Origin: Ptiloglossa arizonensis
Taxonomy: Eukaryota > Arthropoda > Insecta > Hymenoptera > Colletidae
DNA: 64,000 nucleotides
NCBI RefSeq assembly: GCF_051014685.1
Contig: NC_135055.1
Span: 10,900,001 to 10,964,000 of the forward strand
Direction of reading: 5' to 3'
Positions within the stretch are counted from its first letter, which is position 1. Each line of letters starts with the position of its first letter. Below the pieces are notes generated by a model, which was given only the letters and a program-made list of their open reading frames with translations, was not told where the DNA came from and ran no database searches. This document shows, piece after piece, positions 26,011-38,200 of the stretch. A program made the translations under genes and the position numbers.

Positions 26011-26110
26011 TTCACCCCTTAAACTTCAGTCGTCGGTTAAAAAAAAAATACGTGTCCCTTATTTTTGGTCGCTCTATAAACCTGAAAAGTTTGATCAAAA
26101 CCGAGGGGGG
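26011..26110 (-). repeat. Dispersed repeat family A, copy 3 (inverted)
   Basis: On the minus strand it reads ggttttgatcaaacttttca, then ggtttatagagcgacc, then aaataagggacacgtatttt. This matches copy 2 in order. Copies 2 and 3 lie about 360 bases apart in opposite orientation. Confidence 0.5.
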
Positions 26111-26455
26111 GACACTTGGTGAATGTTCTTTGCAAGCCCACGCAGACGTTTGTCAGGAGAAGCGGTCGGACCAGGGTTTGAGACCCCAGGGATCTTATTT
26201 AACTTGTTCAGCTTTACTTCACAATATTCTCTTCGGGAGATTTCTTCGGTAAACATCGAAATTACAAACTTTAAGTCTATGTTTAAAGACGTTTCCACCT
26301 GGTGGTCAGGTTAGAACTGATGTCATACGATTTCTCTTGGGGAGACCCATTTTCCATGGATGTATAGAAATCGTTCTACTCTCAGAGATCTAAAATATCC
26401 TACAAGGCATTGTCCTTTCGTAACGTCACGAGGATGGTCGAAGAGCTTACTTTAC

Positions 26456-26674
26456 CTTATGAAATTCGGCAACTTTCTCGAGGATGGAGTTTGCATCACG
26501 GACGGGAGTGTTCTCGTGTTTCTTCAAGGAAGTATTTCTCGAGTTACATTCCGATGGCGATTCTGTGATACTCTCTAGAGTCATCTTCGTGGTTTGCCCT
26601 GAGGACGACACGTTTTCGAGATCAACATCCTTGCTTCGCGGCGATTCTCGGTTGTCCTTGCTGCCGTGCTGAGA
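26456..26674 (-). CDS. PLCE1: PLC epsilon exon, linker after RasGEF
   Basis: A 219-base exon of exactly 73 codons, phase 0 at both ends. The acceptor is ttgtttttgttatag and the donor CATAAG|GTAAAG. The residues are mostly Ser/Thr/Glu/Lys: SQHGSKDNRESPRSKDVD at the start and ANSILEKVAEFHK at the end. The final helix resembles the closing helix of CDC25 domains, which often ends in F-H-R/K-H. The rest matches in character the low-complexity linker of vertebrate PLCE1. The other two frames contain stops. It can be spliced directly to 33573 by phase. Confidence 0.85.
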
Positions 26675-27320
26675 CTATAACAAAAACAAATTCCACGTCA
26701 GACGATAGCAAGATGCAACAATCGTGATGACTAAAGTTAATCCAGCGAATAAAATTTCCGTACAAAAGTACATCAACGAAGAATGCAATCAAATTTAGAA
26801 ATCCATGAAAATGAGAAATACAGATAAAGGCATAGATAATTTCCTTCTCTAAATACAAGAAGAAATTTTCGGTACAAAAGAAGAAATATCATTAGCTAGA
26901 CTTAGAATAGGTTTCACAAGAATAACCCATAACATCTATGGACCATGGAAAACGTAACTCATAATTGAATGAAGAGCTGCTTCGTTCTAAACTATAGTAC
27001 TTCAATAGTATCGACTAATCATATTAAAAGTTTGAATTTTTATACACGTGACACTTTTCGAGATTATGAATCATTATTGTAAATTGGAGAAATGAAATTC
27101 GTAGGAAGTGGAAATTCATCATAATTATTCTCATGTAGAATAATGGATTTTTAATGGTCTAGAGGAAGAGTTCATTATTTTTTCCTTCAGTTCGTACGAA
27201 TACACGAATATATAAATTTTATCGAATAGTTTCTCATCGATCTATTGGACAATTTGTAATTATTTTAATTTTTATAAATTAGTATCCATGGATATCTTTG
27301 TAGAAATTTTTAGTAAATTA

Positions 27321-27456
27321 CAGGTTGTTCGAAAAGTCATTTCATTTTTCAAAATATAATAGAGAATATATAATTTAACAAAATGTTTATACACACTAAA
27401 AAAATTGTGTTTCATTTTCGCAAACAAAAAACGAAATCACTTTCCGAACACTCCAA
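27321..27456. mobile_element. Short mariner-like MITE
   Basis: 136 bases flanked by TA (27319-27320 and 27457-27458). The left end is CAGGTTGTTCGAAAAGTCAT. The right end reversed is TTGGAGTGTTCGGAAAGTGA, sharing TGTTCG.AAAGT.ATTTC. A different family from the 4486/15465 MITEs. Non-coding. Confidence 0.65.
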
Positions 27457-28519
27457 TATTTCCACATAACTCTTTGAAAGACTACACCTTTAGATCCAGG
27501 TGTTCTGAGCTAAATGTTGATCAAAATTTTATCCGTTGAACCCATTAACGTCTACTGTTCCATTACCAAGAAATTATCTTTTATGGACTCAATGATCGTT
27601 TGCACTTTGATCCTTGCAAAAGCTAGACGTTTTCTTAATATAATAGAATGGTAAGTTTAATTATGTTACCGACGTAATAAAGTGTTCAGAAACCATCGCA
27701 CAAATAAAAGAAAATTTGTCTTTGTCTATGTACAAAATGTTAATCGAATATTCTATATCTGTATATTGCAGCGGAAGCTTCCATTTAGTGTATTAATTTT
27801 GACAATAAAACTGTACACGCATCGAATTAATTAACGATACTGTAACAATAAATGTATCGAAATTATACAATCAAGTTGTAATAGCCCTTCTAGTGTTTCT
27901 AATTGTAAAATCAATTCAATAACTCCCGCGTTTAAGTGAGAATTTTTTTTACACTGAATTCAAGTAACAGAGTCACTCCTTTCACCCTTCGTGTTTATGT
28001 TTCTTTAGCGTAATCGATCCGCCGGCTCCTACTGCCGACGACTCCAACTAAGAGCGATAAGCACGCACGTGGGATTTCATTTTATCCACTAATGAAAACT
28101 GAATTTTTTATATTTATGATTGTATCTTTATTAGAGTATTATCAATGGATCAGTGAGATTGTACCAATGAAAATGAACAGAAACTCGATCTCATATGGAT
28201 CATTTTTGATCGTACGTGGTTGAAAGTTTTTCAGAAATTATTCGCATGACGTGTAATTAAAAGTAATCCAAAAGAGGTCATCTTTATACTCATTTTCATC
28301 GAGAGAACCTCGTAAATTTATCGACGACACTCTCATAAAGGCAACGAAAAATATAAAAAATGTTTGCTCGCTGAGTCATAGATAAAAATCGCCGCCTGTC
28401 CCAGTTTCAAATGCGGTTCTGATTTTGAATTCAGTCATTTGAATTCCAGAATCACTGTCATCTCCGAAATAGTAAGTCTACACGAAAAATAGGAATTTTT
28501 AATATACATAATAATAAAT

Positions 28520-28659
28520 AGTGTACAAGCATCGATTTTTCAAGGTATATAACCAAACATCATTGTGTACATTTTTGGGCGGTTGGTTAATAATTTATAT
28601 ACAATAATAGTTAATTTCAATGGGTAAGAAATTTATTATGATAATAATTTTTATTTATT

Positions 28660-28693
<34 letters not shown>

Positions 28694-28740
28694 ATACAGT
28701 AAATTTAATTTTAGTTATATCTTCATATAATGGTTCATAT
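28520..28740. repeat. Dispersed repeat family B, copy 1
   Basis: Matches 40765-40960 at roughly 70 percent by eye: ataaccaaacatcattgtg.. , cggttggttaataattt, atgggtaagaa, taatttaattttagtt. A further segment upstream (about 28078-28110, atccactaatgaaaactga) also occurs inside the hAT-like element at about 7822, so these may be pieces of one hAT family. Confidence 0.5.
28667..28693. repeat. (AAT)n microsatellite
   Basis: About nine AAT units, lying inside dispersed repeat family B copy 1. Copy 2 at 40765-40960 lacks the expansion. Confidence 0.9.
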
Positions 28741-30005
28741 CAAGAACTTCCCGACTGTCAGGTTTGTGATATGTATGCCTGGTGCATGAATCAATCGATT
28801 AGCTAAACATGGTGTCAAAGTCCTAGAAATTGCTTTATTGTTACGGAATTTCCGCATTTCTGTGTATCACGTACACTTCCAGCTTGCCTTTTGATCTTCG
28901 GTAGAGAGTGGCGTATCATGAACCAGACATAGAGACAGGCATAGTGGCCCTATTAACAACGTATGAAACTTCCTTACGACTACAATTTTATTCATACTAA
29001 TAACAAAATAGAATCAATAACTACTAAAAATCCCTTTGATAGAACAAAAACTGAACTATACGTTAAATTTCATAAAATATGTTAAAATGTAGCTATAATC
29101 TGATTTCACGACAACAATAGGAATAGAAAATGCCTCAACAATAGGAATAAATAACCTCGAATGTCCAAGAAAACATTTGAGGATAATTGGCTGGTAAAAT
29201 AATTCGGCGTAAAAAACTATTTCCTCTACGTTTCGCAAAACTCTGCAATTGAATATTAACAAAGGAGACTGGTTCAATATAACAGTTTGGACAATTGTAA
29301 TGCACAGTATCGTTAAAATATCTAATTTGTTCTGTTTTCGATAAACGAATCGAGTGGTGGGAAATGTACCATTGGTGCAAATATTATTTGCACAGTATTA
29401 AGAATAATTTATTCAATATAAAGTTTCAGCTATATTTTTTATGTTTTTGATGAAGATATTAATGTTCGATAAACAAAAATTAAATGGCGAAAAATACAAC
29501 GTTTAATAATTCCTACGGTATTCGATAACAAAATATAATGATAACTCGTTTATAGTTTCCTAACATTGGTTACCTTATCATGATATAATTCATAAAAAGT
29601 TAGCTATAAATTGGAACTAAAAAAATTGAAAGAGTTAGTTGAAAATGAAAGGAAAACAGAAGGAACTTTAAAGTTGAAATGAAAAATAAACGGTTATCTT
29701 CTATCAGAGGTATAAAAGTTCGAGGTAAATGTTCGTGAAGTTAAAAAGAATAAAACCGTTTATACATAATGATAAGATAATCGTGCGGGATAACTGAAAC
29801 TAGAAATCGCATTTGGCGGGAGAATCTAAAACGAACGTGGTCAAATTTCTTGGTATTTTCGAAATCTATTATCAAAATTATTTGTGCACCGAACTATTAA
29901 TAAGTGAGGAATTAGCTATCTTTCTCACTACTCGGTAGATTCAACAAGTATTTCAAAGATAGGGCAAGGAAGTGCATACCATTGAAACAAATCCCTGTTC
30001 ATTAC

Positions 30006-30119
30006 CTGAATGTTGCTCGTTAAAGTATTCAAGGAAGTCCAATACTTCGAGTTTTTCGAGGCGTCGATCATTAGCAACAAGAGCAAGTAGTTTCCGCCGG
30101 CCTACAACCGTCATTGCTG
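30006..30119 (-). CDS. Candidate exon in the RasGEF-tail gap
   Basis: A GC-raised block open in one minus frame, with acceptor TCGGCCTCCAG and a strong donor TTCAG|GTAATG. It encodes MTVVGRRKLLALVANDRRLE, then KLEVLDFLEYFNEQHS. Phase is 1 in and 1 out. It would follow the 31082 candidate, but the next secure exon (26674) needs phase 0, so either one more small exon exists or this one is not used. Position and composition fit the missing end of the RasGEF domain. Sequence similarity to known tails is weak. Confidence 0.3.
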
Positions 30120-30667
30120 CTGGAGGCCGATAGAAACCCCTAACCTTGTTGCTGTATACATTTCTTCTTTATTCTCCATTTTTGTCGATTTCATCTTCGT
30201 AGGTTAAAGACGTCACAGTGAACAATCGTTTTTACATTTTTATAGATACGAGTAATTAAAGTATCAGTTGCGACACTATAATAAAATAAAGGTTCTATTT
30301 CTTAGTGAATAACTATTATTAATGTTTTTATAATATATTGTATTCTATACATATGATTTATATTTGGAATTTTTTCTTCTTTCAATAAAATCAATCTAAA
30401 TTTAAAAAATATTCTTTATACGTTTTTTCTTTAAATGTCCGTCGGTCTACTAAATATTCAACAATATTCTCCGAAAAAGGATTACTGTAAAATGTGGAGA
30501 TATTTTGCAATTTCATTCCAATGTAACTAATGCAATATTTTGTAAAATACATTCTAAAAATCATTCTGTTCAAATGTTACACTTATACATCTCGAACATA
30601 TTTCTCACTACGTTTTCAATTTCTTTTACAATTATCGACGAATTCGAGAATGGAGAAATAAAATTGA

Positions 30668-30693
30668 AGAGAGAGAGAGAGAGAGAGAGAGAG
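30668..30693. repeat. (GA)n microsatellite
   Basis: Thirteen GA units on the plus strand. In minus-strand translation it yields a Ser-Leu run (SLSLSLSL), which explains the apparent open frames across it. Confidence 0.92.
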
Positions 30694-31081
30694 CAAAGGA
30701 GTCTACGCGTATCTTCTGGTTTCCATGGTTCAATGTTAGTAGTCCGTATCGATGTTTTTTTCGTTTCAGAGCAGTCGAACGAAAGGAAAGAGTTTGTAAT
30801 TTGAGTAGCATTCGTATCTCCAGGGCAACCTTTGCCCTCGTTCGCTGATCGTATTCCACGGTTCGACGCTTTCGTCAGAGACACGGAGAATGTACGGATT
30901 TTATCGAAGAACTTCCTTGGACGACTGCCAAATCGCACGTGTAGCTCACTGTAAAATCATTCGATCTCACGGCTCCTCTCTTTCTCCGTTTCCGTCTTTA
31001 CGTTATACGATAGGTTTGAATACGTGATAAGAAAACGGCAAGGCATCGCATAGTATTGTCACGTGCAATTACAATATTCAC

Positions 31082-31271
31082 CCTGGGGAGTCACAAACAC
31101 CTCAGCCAAGTGTATATGCATTCGGTAGCATTTAGAAAATTTCTCTTTAAGTTCGACACGCCTTACGTCACTTAACCAGAGTAAATCAGAAGCCTGCTTT
31201 TCTTTCAAATACTTCTCGTGACCTTTTCTCACGTACACCCTTACTCCTTCCATGATCTCTTCTCGCAGTTT
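31082..31271 (-). CDS. Candidate exon in the RasGEF-tail gap
   Basis: A stop-free stretch of 63 codons after acceptor ...gaatttgtag and before donor CAGG|GTGAAT, phase 0 in and phase 1 out, so it could follow the 33573 exon. The deduced peptide is charged and helical-looking: KLREEIMEGVRVYVRKG, then HEKYLKEKQASDLLWLS, then DVRRVELKEKF. I do not recognise it in PLC epsilon or any RasGEF tail, and a frame this long can occur by chance here. An earlier donor, GCTGAG|GTGTTT, would end it in phase 0. Tentative. Confidence 0.25.
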
Positions 31272-33572
31272 CTACAAATTCCCAATTAATCATTCCCAAT
31301 ATTTCCTTATCGTTTCCAACTCTCCTATCGATTAAAACTGAGCAAATTCATCTTACGCGCGACGACTCAGAAACAGATCAGTTATCGTGTTCAGAATTAA
31401 GAGAAACTACTGGAAAAAATTGTTTCAGAAAAGTAATATACGTGTTATTCAACTACATTTATAGAAAAGAAGTAGTTCTCGATTCTTGCTCGAAAATATC
31501 AAAGTACTTCCTCAAGTTCAAAGGATCAGGAATTATTGGGAACGTTTTGGGATGCTACGCCCATTATCAATTTTGACCGAGAACCCCAGTATCTTAATGG
31601 ATAAACTTATACGATCAGTGAATATAAGCAGGTATACTTTTATCCTTCCACCACCACCATGTACTTAAACTTAAGCCGTTCCTTAAGTTTTGCGTTAGTC
31701 TTATATTTCCTTTAGCTTGGTTTCGTTTTCGAAATTAGCTTTGTTATCTTTCGTTAATCTCACATTTTATTCGATTCAGTTTTATCTACGTGATTTGTCT
31801 ACCTGAACATTTTGACCTTTGGATAATCTCGTTCCATTAAATGAGGTGCTCATAAGTTGATTATTTTTTATTAATTTCTTTTACTTTGATCCGTACCAGA
31901 CCATACTTTAATTTCGGTACAAATATTACAATATCGTATTAATATTTTGTACGTTTAATTATTAATACAAAATTCACGAGTGGTACTTGTCCATGCTGTG
32001 GTACGCGTAAGAGGTTGGCAACACGAGTGCCATCGAATCGTAAAATTATAATGTTGATTAAATAATAAATCTGAGAACGTTTAATAATTTTAGTATTTCC
32101 TCTTTAATTAATGATTCGTTTTACATTTTAACTCCCTATCTGAACGTGTACGCGACAACTATTACCAAATGTCGAGTTTAAATTAATAACAGCGTAATCT
32201 GTACTTCGTCTTTGCACCAAACGTATACTTATTTTTACTTTTATACATTCATTTTTTTTCTTTTCATTTTCACCTATTTTCTTTCTTTTTTTGCTTAATA
32301 CTCAATTTCTTTATGCATACATAAGTCTAACACAGTGAAAACGTATTATTATTATGATTATAAATATCTTGGTGTCAGTTGCATTTTTACCAGAAAATTG
32401 ACTAGATGCACATTAATTTTAGAATCATTCAGTTGTATTTTAGATAGCAAACGGCCAGTTTGCACGTTTGTACTTTAATCAAGTTACTTTCAATTAATCG
32501 ACTTGTTTGATTTTTCAAATAGTCGCATTGTACTAAATTTTTCAGTGACAAATCATTTTGTTTCAAATAAACAAAAGTTCGAATTGACATTGTCTCATAG
32601 CGTCCATTAATCTCGTAATAATGTTATCGTGTTGCACCATTGAAAAGTTTAATTATGAATAGTTACTCGCAATTTTGCCGGTTAAAGACTTTATGAATCA
32701 CGAATAAAAAATGTGTCACGTTGAACGGATAGAAGCTTAACTGTCTAATCCAATAAACGTGACGAATAAACTGTTATACAATGCTCGTATTCCACGTCTA
32801 TTCTTTCGAAACAAATTTTGCCAATCTCTGGTCGTGTGCTCGTACATATACCCAACAAATTTTCAAACCAGATTTGTTCGTAAACAAAGCTTCGCGCGGA
32901 AAACGTTTACTCTGCGTTTTCCATTTATTTTTTCACAAAGAAGTTTTTGCTTTTTGTTTGTTTGCAATTTATGCCCCATCCAGTAATACATCCAATGGGT
33001 TTGCATACGCTAAATTTTCTAGGAGCTGCGATGCAAATATTTTACCGAAACCTTAAGGTTAGTTTAACATCAATAATTGATCGAACGAACAATATTTATC
33101 CATCTTTATTAACATGGACGAAAGAACATTGTTTTTGTAATCGTTTTCGCCCTCAGTTGGTTTCTGTTCACGATATATTGTATTCCTATGTATCCATTTT
33201 AAATAAATTATTAAAAGATTATCCGAAGATAAGATGGAAAAACATTTACAAATAAATTTCCTTTTTGTATACAGTCAACGAATAAGAATACGTAACTGGT
33301 TGTTCGGTTACAATATATTACTAGCGTTGTTTCAAACGTTTTACAAACAAAAAGAAATCACAGTGATAAAGGATAATTTCGAATATTTGGTATGTACAGT
33401 ATGATATAATAAAGGTTGAACAAGTGCCTTGTTTCGACTTTGAATTCTCAACCGTTGTTACAATTCCCTCAATGATCTATGCAGGAGTTTCAAGGTTTAG
33501 TTCGCACACTTTAGAGTTGCAATCGTTTGATGAGTTCTAACAATTATGGAGAAATAAAATTTAATGGTTTAC

Positions 33573-33768
33573 CTTGGTCTCGGATGAGATGACTTCTCGC
33601 AATTCCCGCAGGAAAGCTCCGAAGAACGGTATCACAGGACATTCTGGCATTGCTAAAGCGCGGGCTAGGGCGAAATCATATTCAGGTGATAACAGGGCGG
33701 AGGAGAGGTTTTCCAAAATTGGCGTCGGTTCGTTCACGCTATGCCAAAACGGCTTTAGCTTGCTACAC
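33573..33768 (-). CDS. PLCE1: PLC epsilon exon, RasGEF catalytic hairpin region
   Basis: A 196-base exon with a strong acceptor (ctttttcttacag) and donor ACCAAG|GTAAAC. One base completes the Lys codon, then 65 codons follow. The protein reads CSKLKPFWHSVNEPTPILEN, then LSSALLSPEYDFALARALAM, then PECPVIPFFGAFLRELREVI and SSETK. The motif PxIPFFGxFLxxL is a hallmark of CDC25 catalytic domains. FALARALAM fits the preceding helix, where relatives have YRxxL or ALxxxxxPC patterns. The exon has no in-frame start codon, so it is invisible to start-based ORF callers. It ends in phase 0. Confidence 0.94.
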
Positions 33769-34379
33769 CTGTAAGAAAAAGCGTCACTTTATTGGACGTA
33801 TATTACAAATGTTAACAAGCATTGTAGGGAGAAAAAATGACCAATCCTAAATGAAATTGGGAGTGGTATTGCGTCAGATGTTCTAATCAGCCTTTTTAAT
33901 AGATGCGATTACAAGGAACATCACCTAATCGACGATCTCTGATTTTAACGATTTTAATATATAGACAGAGCAATGAAAAATTATAGATACATATTTTTTT
34001 CATCGACTGATGTTCAGAGGGTGAAAACTACTCCAAGAGTTTTGTACGAAATGCCTAGTTTTGTAAACAAAAATTACTCGATACTGTCCACATTTCTTAT
34101 AGCTATGGTAACACATTCATACAGATTACTTCTCGAAACCATGGTGAAATTAATCGATTTGCTGTTACTGGGACAAACGTAGAAAAATATCTGTCTATTA
34201 GTTGAAAATATATAAAAGTATTTTCTAGATCGATTACTCTTAATACTCTCAAATTTATTCAAGTTTTTTCGACAAGATTTATCCGAAATGCTGCAAGTTG
34301 TACGTTTACCGTACTATTTATTTTATATCATTGATAAATATTGTAAACTGCAATATCAAGTTGATGAATAAAGATTTTT

Positions 34380-35214
34380 TTGCATCACTTTAAGATTGTT
34401 TGTGTTGTATATCACATTGGTTCACGGGACACATATTCTCATTGTATTCGATGATGAAGCGGTTTTATTATTGCTCTTTGTGTTTGCCTATCGACTTTAC
34501 CAGTATCGGACATTTCCGGTGAATGTACAGAACTTAGCCCGTAAACATCTCTTCGCTCATGCCACCAAAGTGCCAACAATTTGCCATTATTCATATAAAT
34601 CGGCTTAACTTTTTTCACTTTTCCTGCCACATCGCGTAAGTTGACTCGATTTTTTCTCATTGTTCCTATTACATTGAAATAAAACGACATTCGAGTACCA
34701 ATTGTCGACGTACAGAATACAACCTATGTTCGTGTACTTCGTCATCATCGTCATGGCAACTAATCCGAATATTCACCGCCTGGTTCACATGTTTGAAAAA
34801 TTTTCAATATCTGTTGCTGCACCAATAGAGATGTCGAAGTCTAGAATAATGTATATTTTACACTCGTATAATTTGTATAAATAATTCGACTCCAAATCGA
34901 TTACGTTTTAAGAGTATACATCGTTCGAAAGCCAGTTTACCCTTCTACAAAAGTATGTTTGCATTGATGCATAGCTTTGGGAAGAGTTTAGAACATTTAT
35001 TGAATTTTTCGCGTAAATGTTCGATCTCAAAGATTTCATTCAGATGATCAATGAAATCTTCGTTATTTTCTTCATTTGAGGTGTGTTCATCTTCTTGGTC
35101 AGATTCTGTATTTGAATCATCAGCTTCGCTATTATATTCGGTTTTTGAATTAAAACTGCAAAAAATGTCGGAAAATTCTCGAGCATTATTTCTCGATACT
35201 ATATTTTTCTGCAA
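34380..35214 (-). pseudogene. Broken piggyBac-type transposase
   Basis: Minus-strand fragments in the order of a piggyBac transposase (DDE_Tnp_1_7 type). An acidic N-terminal segment comes first (SEADDSNTESDQEDEHTSNE, 35214-34945). Then KRNRFGVELF in one frame, and DFDISIGAATDIENFSN and GCILYVDNWYSNVVLF in another. Then GTMRKNRVNL, KLLALWWHERRDVYGLSSVH and DRQTQRAIIKP (34690-34439) in a third, and finally EYNENMCPVNQCD near 34400. YVDNWYS holds one of the catalytic aspartates, and W..RRDVY.LS.H is a family hallmark. Several frameshifts and stops (around 34690, 34780, 34860) break it, so it cannot encode a working enzyme. Terminal repeats and TTAA duplications were not located. Confidence 0.85.
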
Positions 35215-38200
35215 CTGAATTGTAATGGTAAATTGTTACGTATACGGAACGTACTGTATTCCACTTTTATTGGGGGACTTCCACGTGATTGGATCTGCCA
35301 ATTAGTGTGCAGCTTCGAAGGCTGCTACACTTCATAGATAAATAACTACGCAACAAAACGCGAATAAACTTCCCCGGATTCATCAAAATACACAGAATGT
35401 AGATAGTTACTCGTCGTTCAGATTCAATGAAAATATACAGGAAAAGGGTTAATTTGTATCCCATTATCAATGTTTGTCAAAGTCCAACTGTATAATGGTT
35501 TTCAGAAAGCCAGAATAATTAAGGTTACATTGGGTTAAGAATTTCAAGATATGTAAACATTTTCAGACGTCTATGAGGATTCAAGACTCGACAATTCATT
35601 ACGTCTTTGAACCATTCAATTGTTTTAGTTTTGCAAAATGTTTCGAGGCTTCTTGAATTTCACTTCTTAATTCAACATGGTTTGAGATTATTTGTATATT
35701 GAAGATGAATCATGTGTAATGTCGTTGGAAAATTTTTATTGTATGGATATTACCTCTTCAGATGAATGTAGATTTAATCATTGTTAGTATAAAATCTGTT
35801 TCAATCTTTTTGTTTCTTTTAAATGTCATACTGGTATGATATATCTAGTGACCTGGTACATTTTGTAGTTCAGTTTATGTGTGTCCTTTATTGTTACATG
35901 GAGATACTTGTGCGTACAAACATTAGTACCACAAACAGAACGATGTAAATAAATAAATCTTAAAATAATAGAGAAAGATGAAACCACGCAACGAACAACG
36001 TAATTATGAGTAACGATCTAAAGAATGGTCATGTAAAATCAAATTTAACGTTGATTATCCAAACTATTATGGCAACGGAATTAATTTACCACTCGTTTGT
36101 TGGAAAACGGTCCTGAAGGGAGGCAAAGTAAAAGAACACTTTTAATAATAGGGAATATTCTGGTACAAAGAGAAATATTAATGCGATTTGTTCTGGATCT
36201 GCTAGGTTAAACTCATCGGTAAGACTTGTAAAGCACAGCGGTTCTTATCCTTTCTTTGACCTAAAATAAATATTTGTTTGATATAAGCTATTTTTCATAA
36301 CCCTTGTAGAGATTTGTAGGACACATTTTATCCTCAACATATACAAAATGTATTGGGGCGACTAAATCTTTGAACACACTATATATTATAAAAAATATTT
36401 TATTTGAAACAGGTATTTATTCAAAGAACTGTACATATTTTTTACGATCAATCGACTCTTATTCAAACGACAGATAATTTTCAATACACGTAAATATACT
36501 TATTATTAGTTACAAATTAAACTGCATTTAATTTAGTTGTTTTTCTTTGCGTGTTTGTTAATTATTAATAAAAATTCTGCACATTAGTTCTTTTTGCATT
36601 TATATACGCTTATGTATTTACACTTAAGTGGAATAATTGAGTATCGTATATTAAAAAGGATTAAAACCCTAATAGCCGAAATGTTTAATCAATTATAAAA
36701 TTAAGCAATGTCTCTTACATTATTTATTTGCTGATTAATTTAATTTTTGGACTTTACATTTTAATGTATTTGAATAAATGATACACAACTATTTAAGTAG
36801 AATTATACATGACTATTTAAAGACACGGGCAAAGTGTTTATTTACTTGCAGATAAAAGTTTCGAAGTTGTTGATTAAAAATTAAAATTTTAATCATAAAA
36901 TATAAACATATTGCAATGAACAAATAAAACTGGTACTGTTCAATTCAATTAACGTTGTAAGTAAATTGCAATATGTCGCTTTTTTTTCGTTATTTTTTAT
37001 TCGAATGTATCCATTTCTGCTGTTTACATAATACTGTAACGAGAAACAGATGGTCACGACTTTTTTGTTCAAATTGAAACGCAAAAAAAAAATTAAAATA
37101 AGCAGGAATTTGTACGTTTCAATAAAAGAATATAAAGTGCTTGCAGTATAAGCGATCGTACACGAGGACGTGCTTATACATATACTACACATTCGAAAAG
37201 AATGCTTCTGTTACCACCAGTCTCCATTAACACTAGAACTATCGACAGATTTCAGAATATTAAGGTACACCTCACATGTACCTCAAAAGAAATCGATCAG
37301 TGAGAAAAAAAAGAAATTTAAAAAATTATCTTCATGTGTAGAATAAAAAAAAAACGTTTTCAAAAAACATGCTATAGAATTTAAGCAAATTTCGTTACGA
37401 AAGCTGTTGAAACCGGTTATTTTGACTGGTTGGTAAATCTAGTGTTAATTCTATTCGTTATGAAAGCTTTCTTCTTAGAGCAGTCGTTTCGGTTGCTGTT
37501 GAGTTTCTGTTCAAATGAAAGAATTAATCGACCCCGGTGGTAACACAGAGGTATTCTTCTCAAGTGCCAACAGTACAACTCCAGCGCATAATGTGCCAAT
37601 ATATACGTAGAGGTTCTATGATTTAATACAACGCGTTACCAAACTTAAACTTGATATGTCAACCGTTTGGTTTATCGCATAGTTTTCGAAGCTTAAATTT
37701 AAGCGTGGGTGTGCACCGAAGATGTATAAATCGTGAGCATAAGGTACGGCCATTGAGAACAATGGTCGAGTCTAAGACGATGCTCGAGTAGGAAGTTTTA
37801 TTTTCTCGTTCGTGGTTGCAAGAGATGCTGGTTTTACAGTGCTGGCAATAAAAACTACTTTATTCCTACATTTCTTCGTAAACCGACCACGAGGGTGCCA
37901 CTGAAGGTGGGCCTTGTTCCCCTGGCAAACATGTAAAAAACCTGAGCCTTTTTAACGAGTGGAAATAGCTGGTGAATTTTCAAACCCGTATGCAATGATT
38001 TGGAACGAAGGATGAACCATCATAGAATGATTACCGCGAACCTCGTATTTGCACCTTTGACGTCGACGTGTTTTTGTAACGTTGCGCGTTTAGTTGAAAT
38101 TTACGTAACTCTAACTGGTGGCTTTTAAGTGTGCTTTAAAATGGGGGGTTTCTCATTCAATCTTCAATAATAAGGCATGAAGGTAATTTAATTCTGACGG

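Larger units (their letters stand above)
20600..26455 (-). other. PLC epsilon intron (26456 to 20599)
   Basis: A 5.9-kb intron. It contains a partial hAT-type MITE from 20740, family A repeat copies at 25530-25655 and 26011-26110, and a GC-richer unrecognised patch at 24340-24740. That patch has a 105-codon plus frame with no known motif. The rest is AT-rich with nothing I can support. Confidence 0.65.
26675..33572 (-). other. PLC epsilon intron(s) spanning the RasGEF tail gap
   Basis: 6.9 kb between two secure exons that are phase-compatible (0 to 0). It contains the two candidate exons at 31082-31271 and 30006-30119, a mariner-like MITE at 27321-27456, a dispersed repeat at 28520-28740, and microsatellites at 28667 and 30668. 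A 122-codon minus frame (30938-30570) runs through the GA repeat and was not accepted as an exon. Confidence 0.6.

Noticed and set aside
30570..30938. 122-codon minus frame (RFGSRPRKFFDKIRTFSVS)
   Set aside because: It passes straight through the GA microsatellite, its phases do not link the flanking exons, and the product is unknown. Not accepted as a RasGEF exon.
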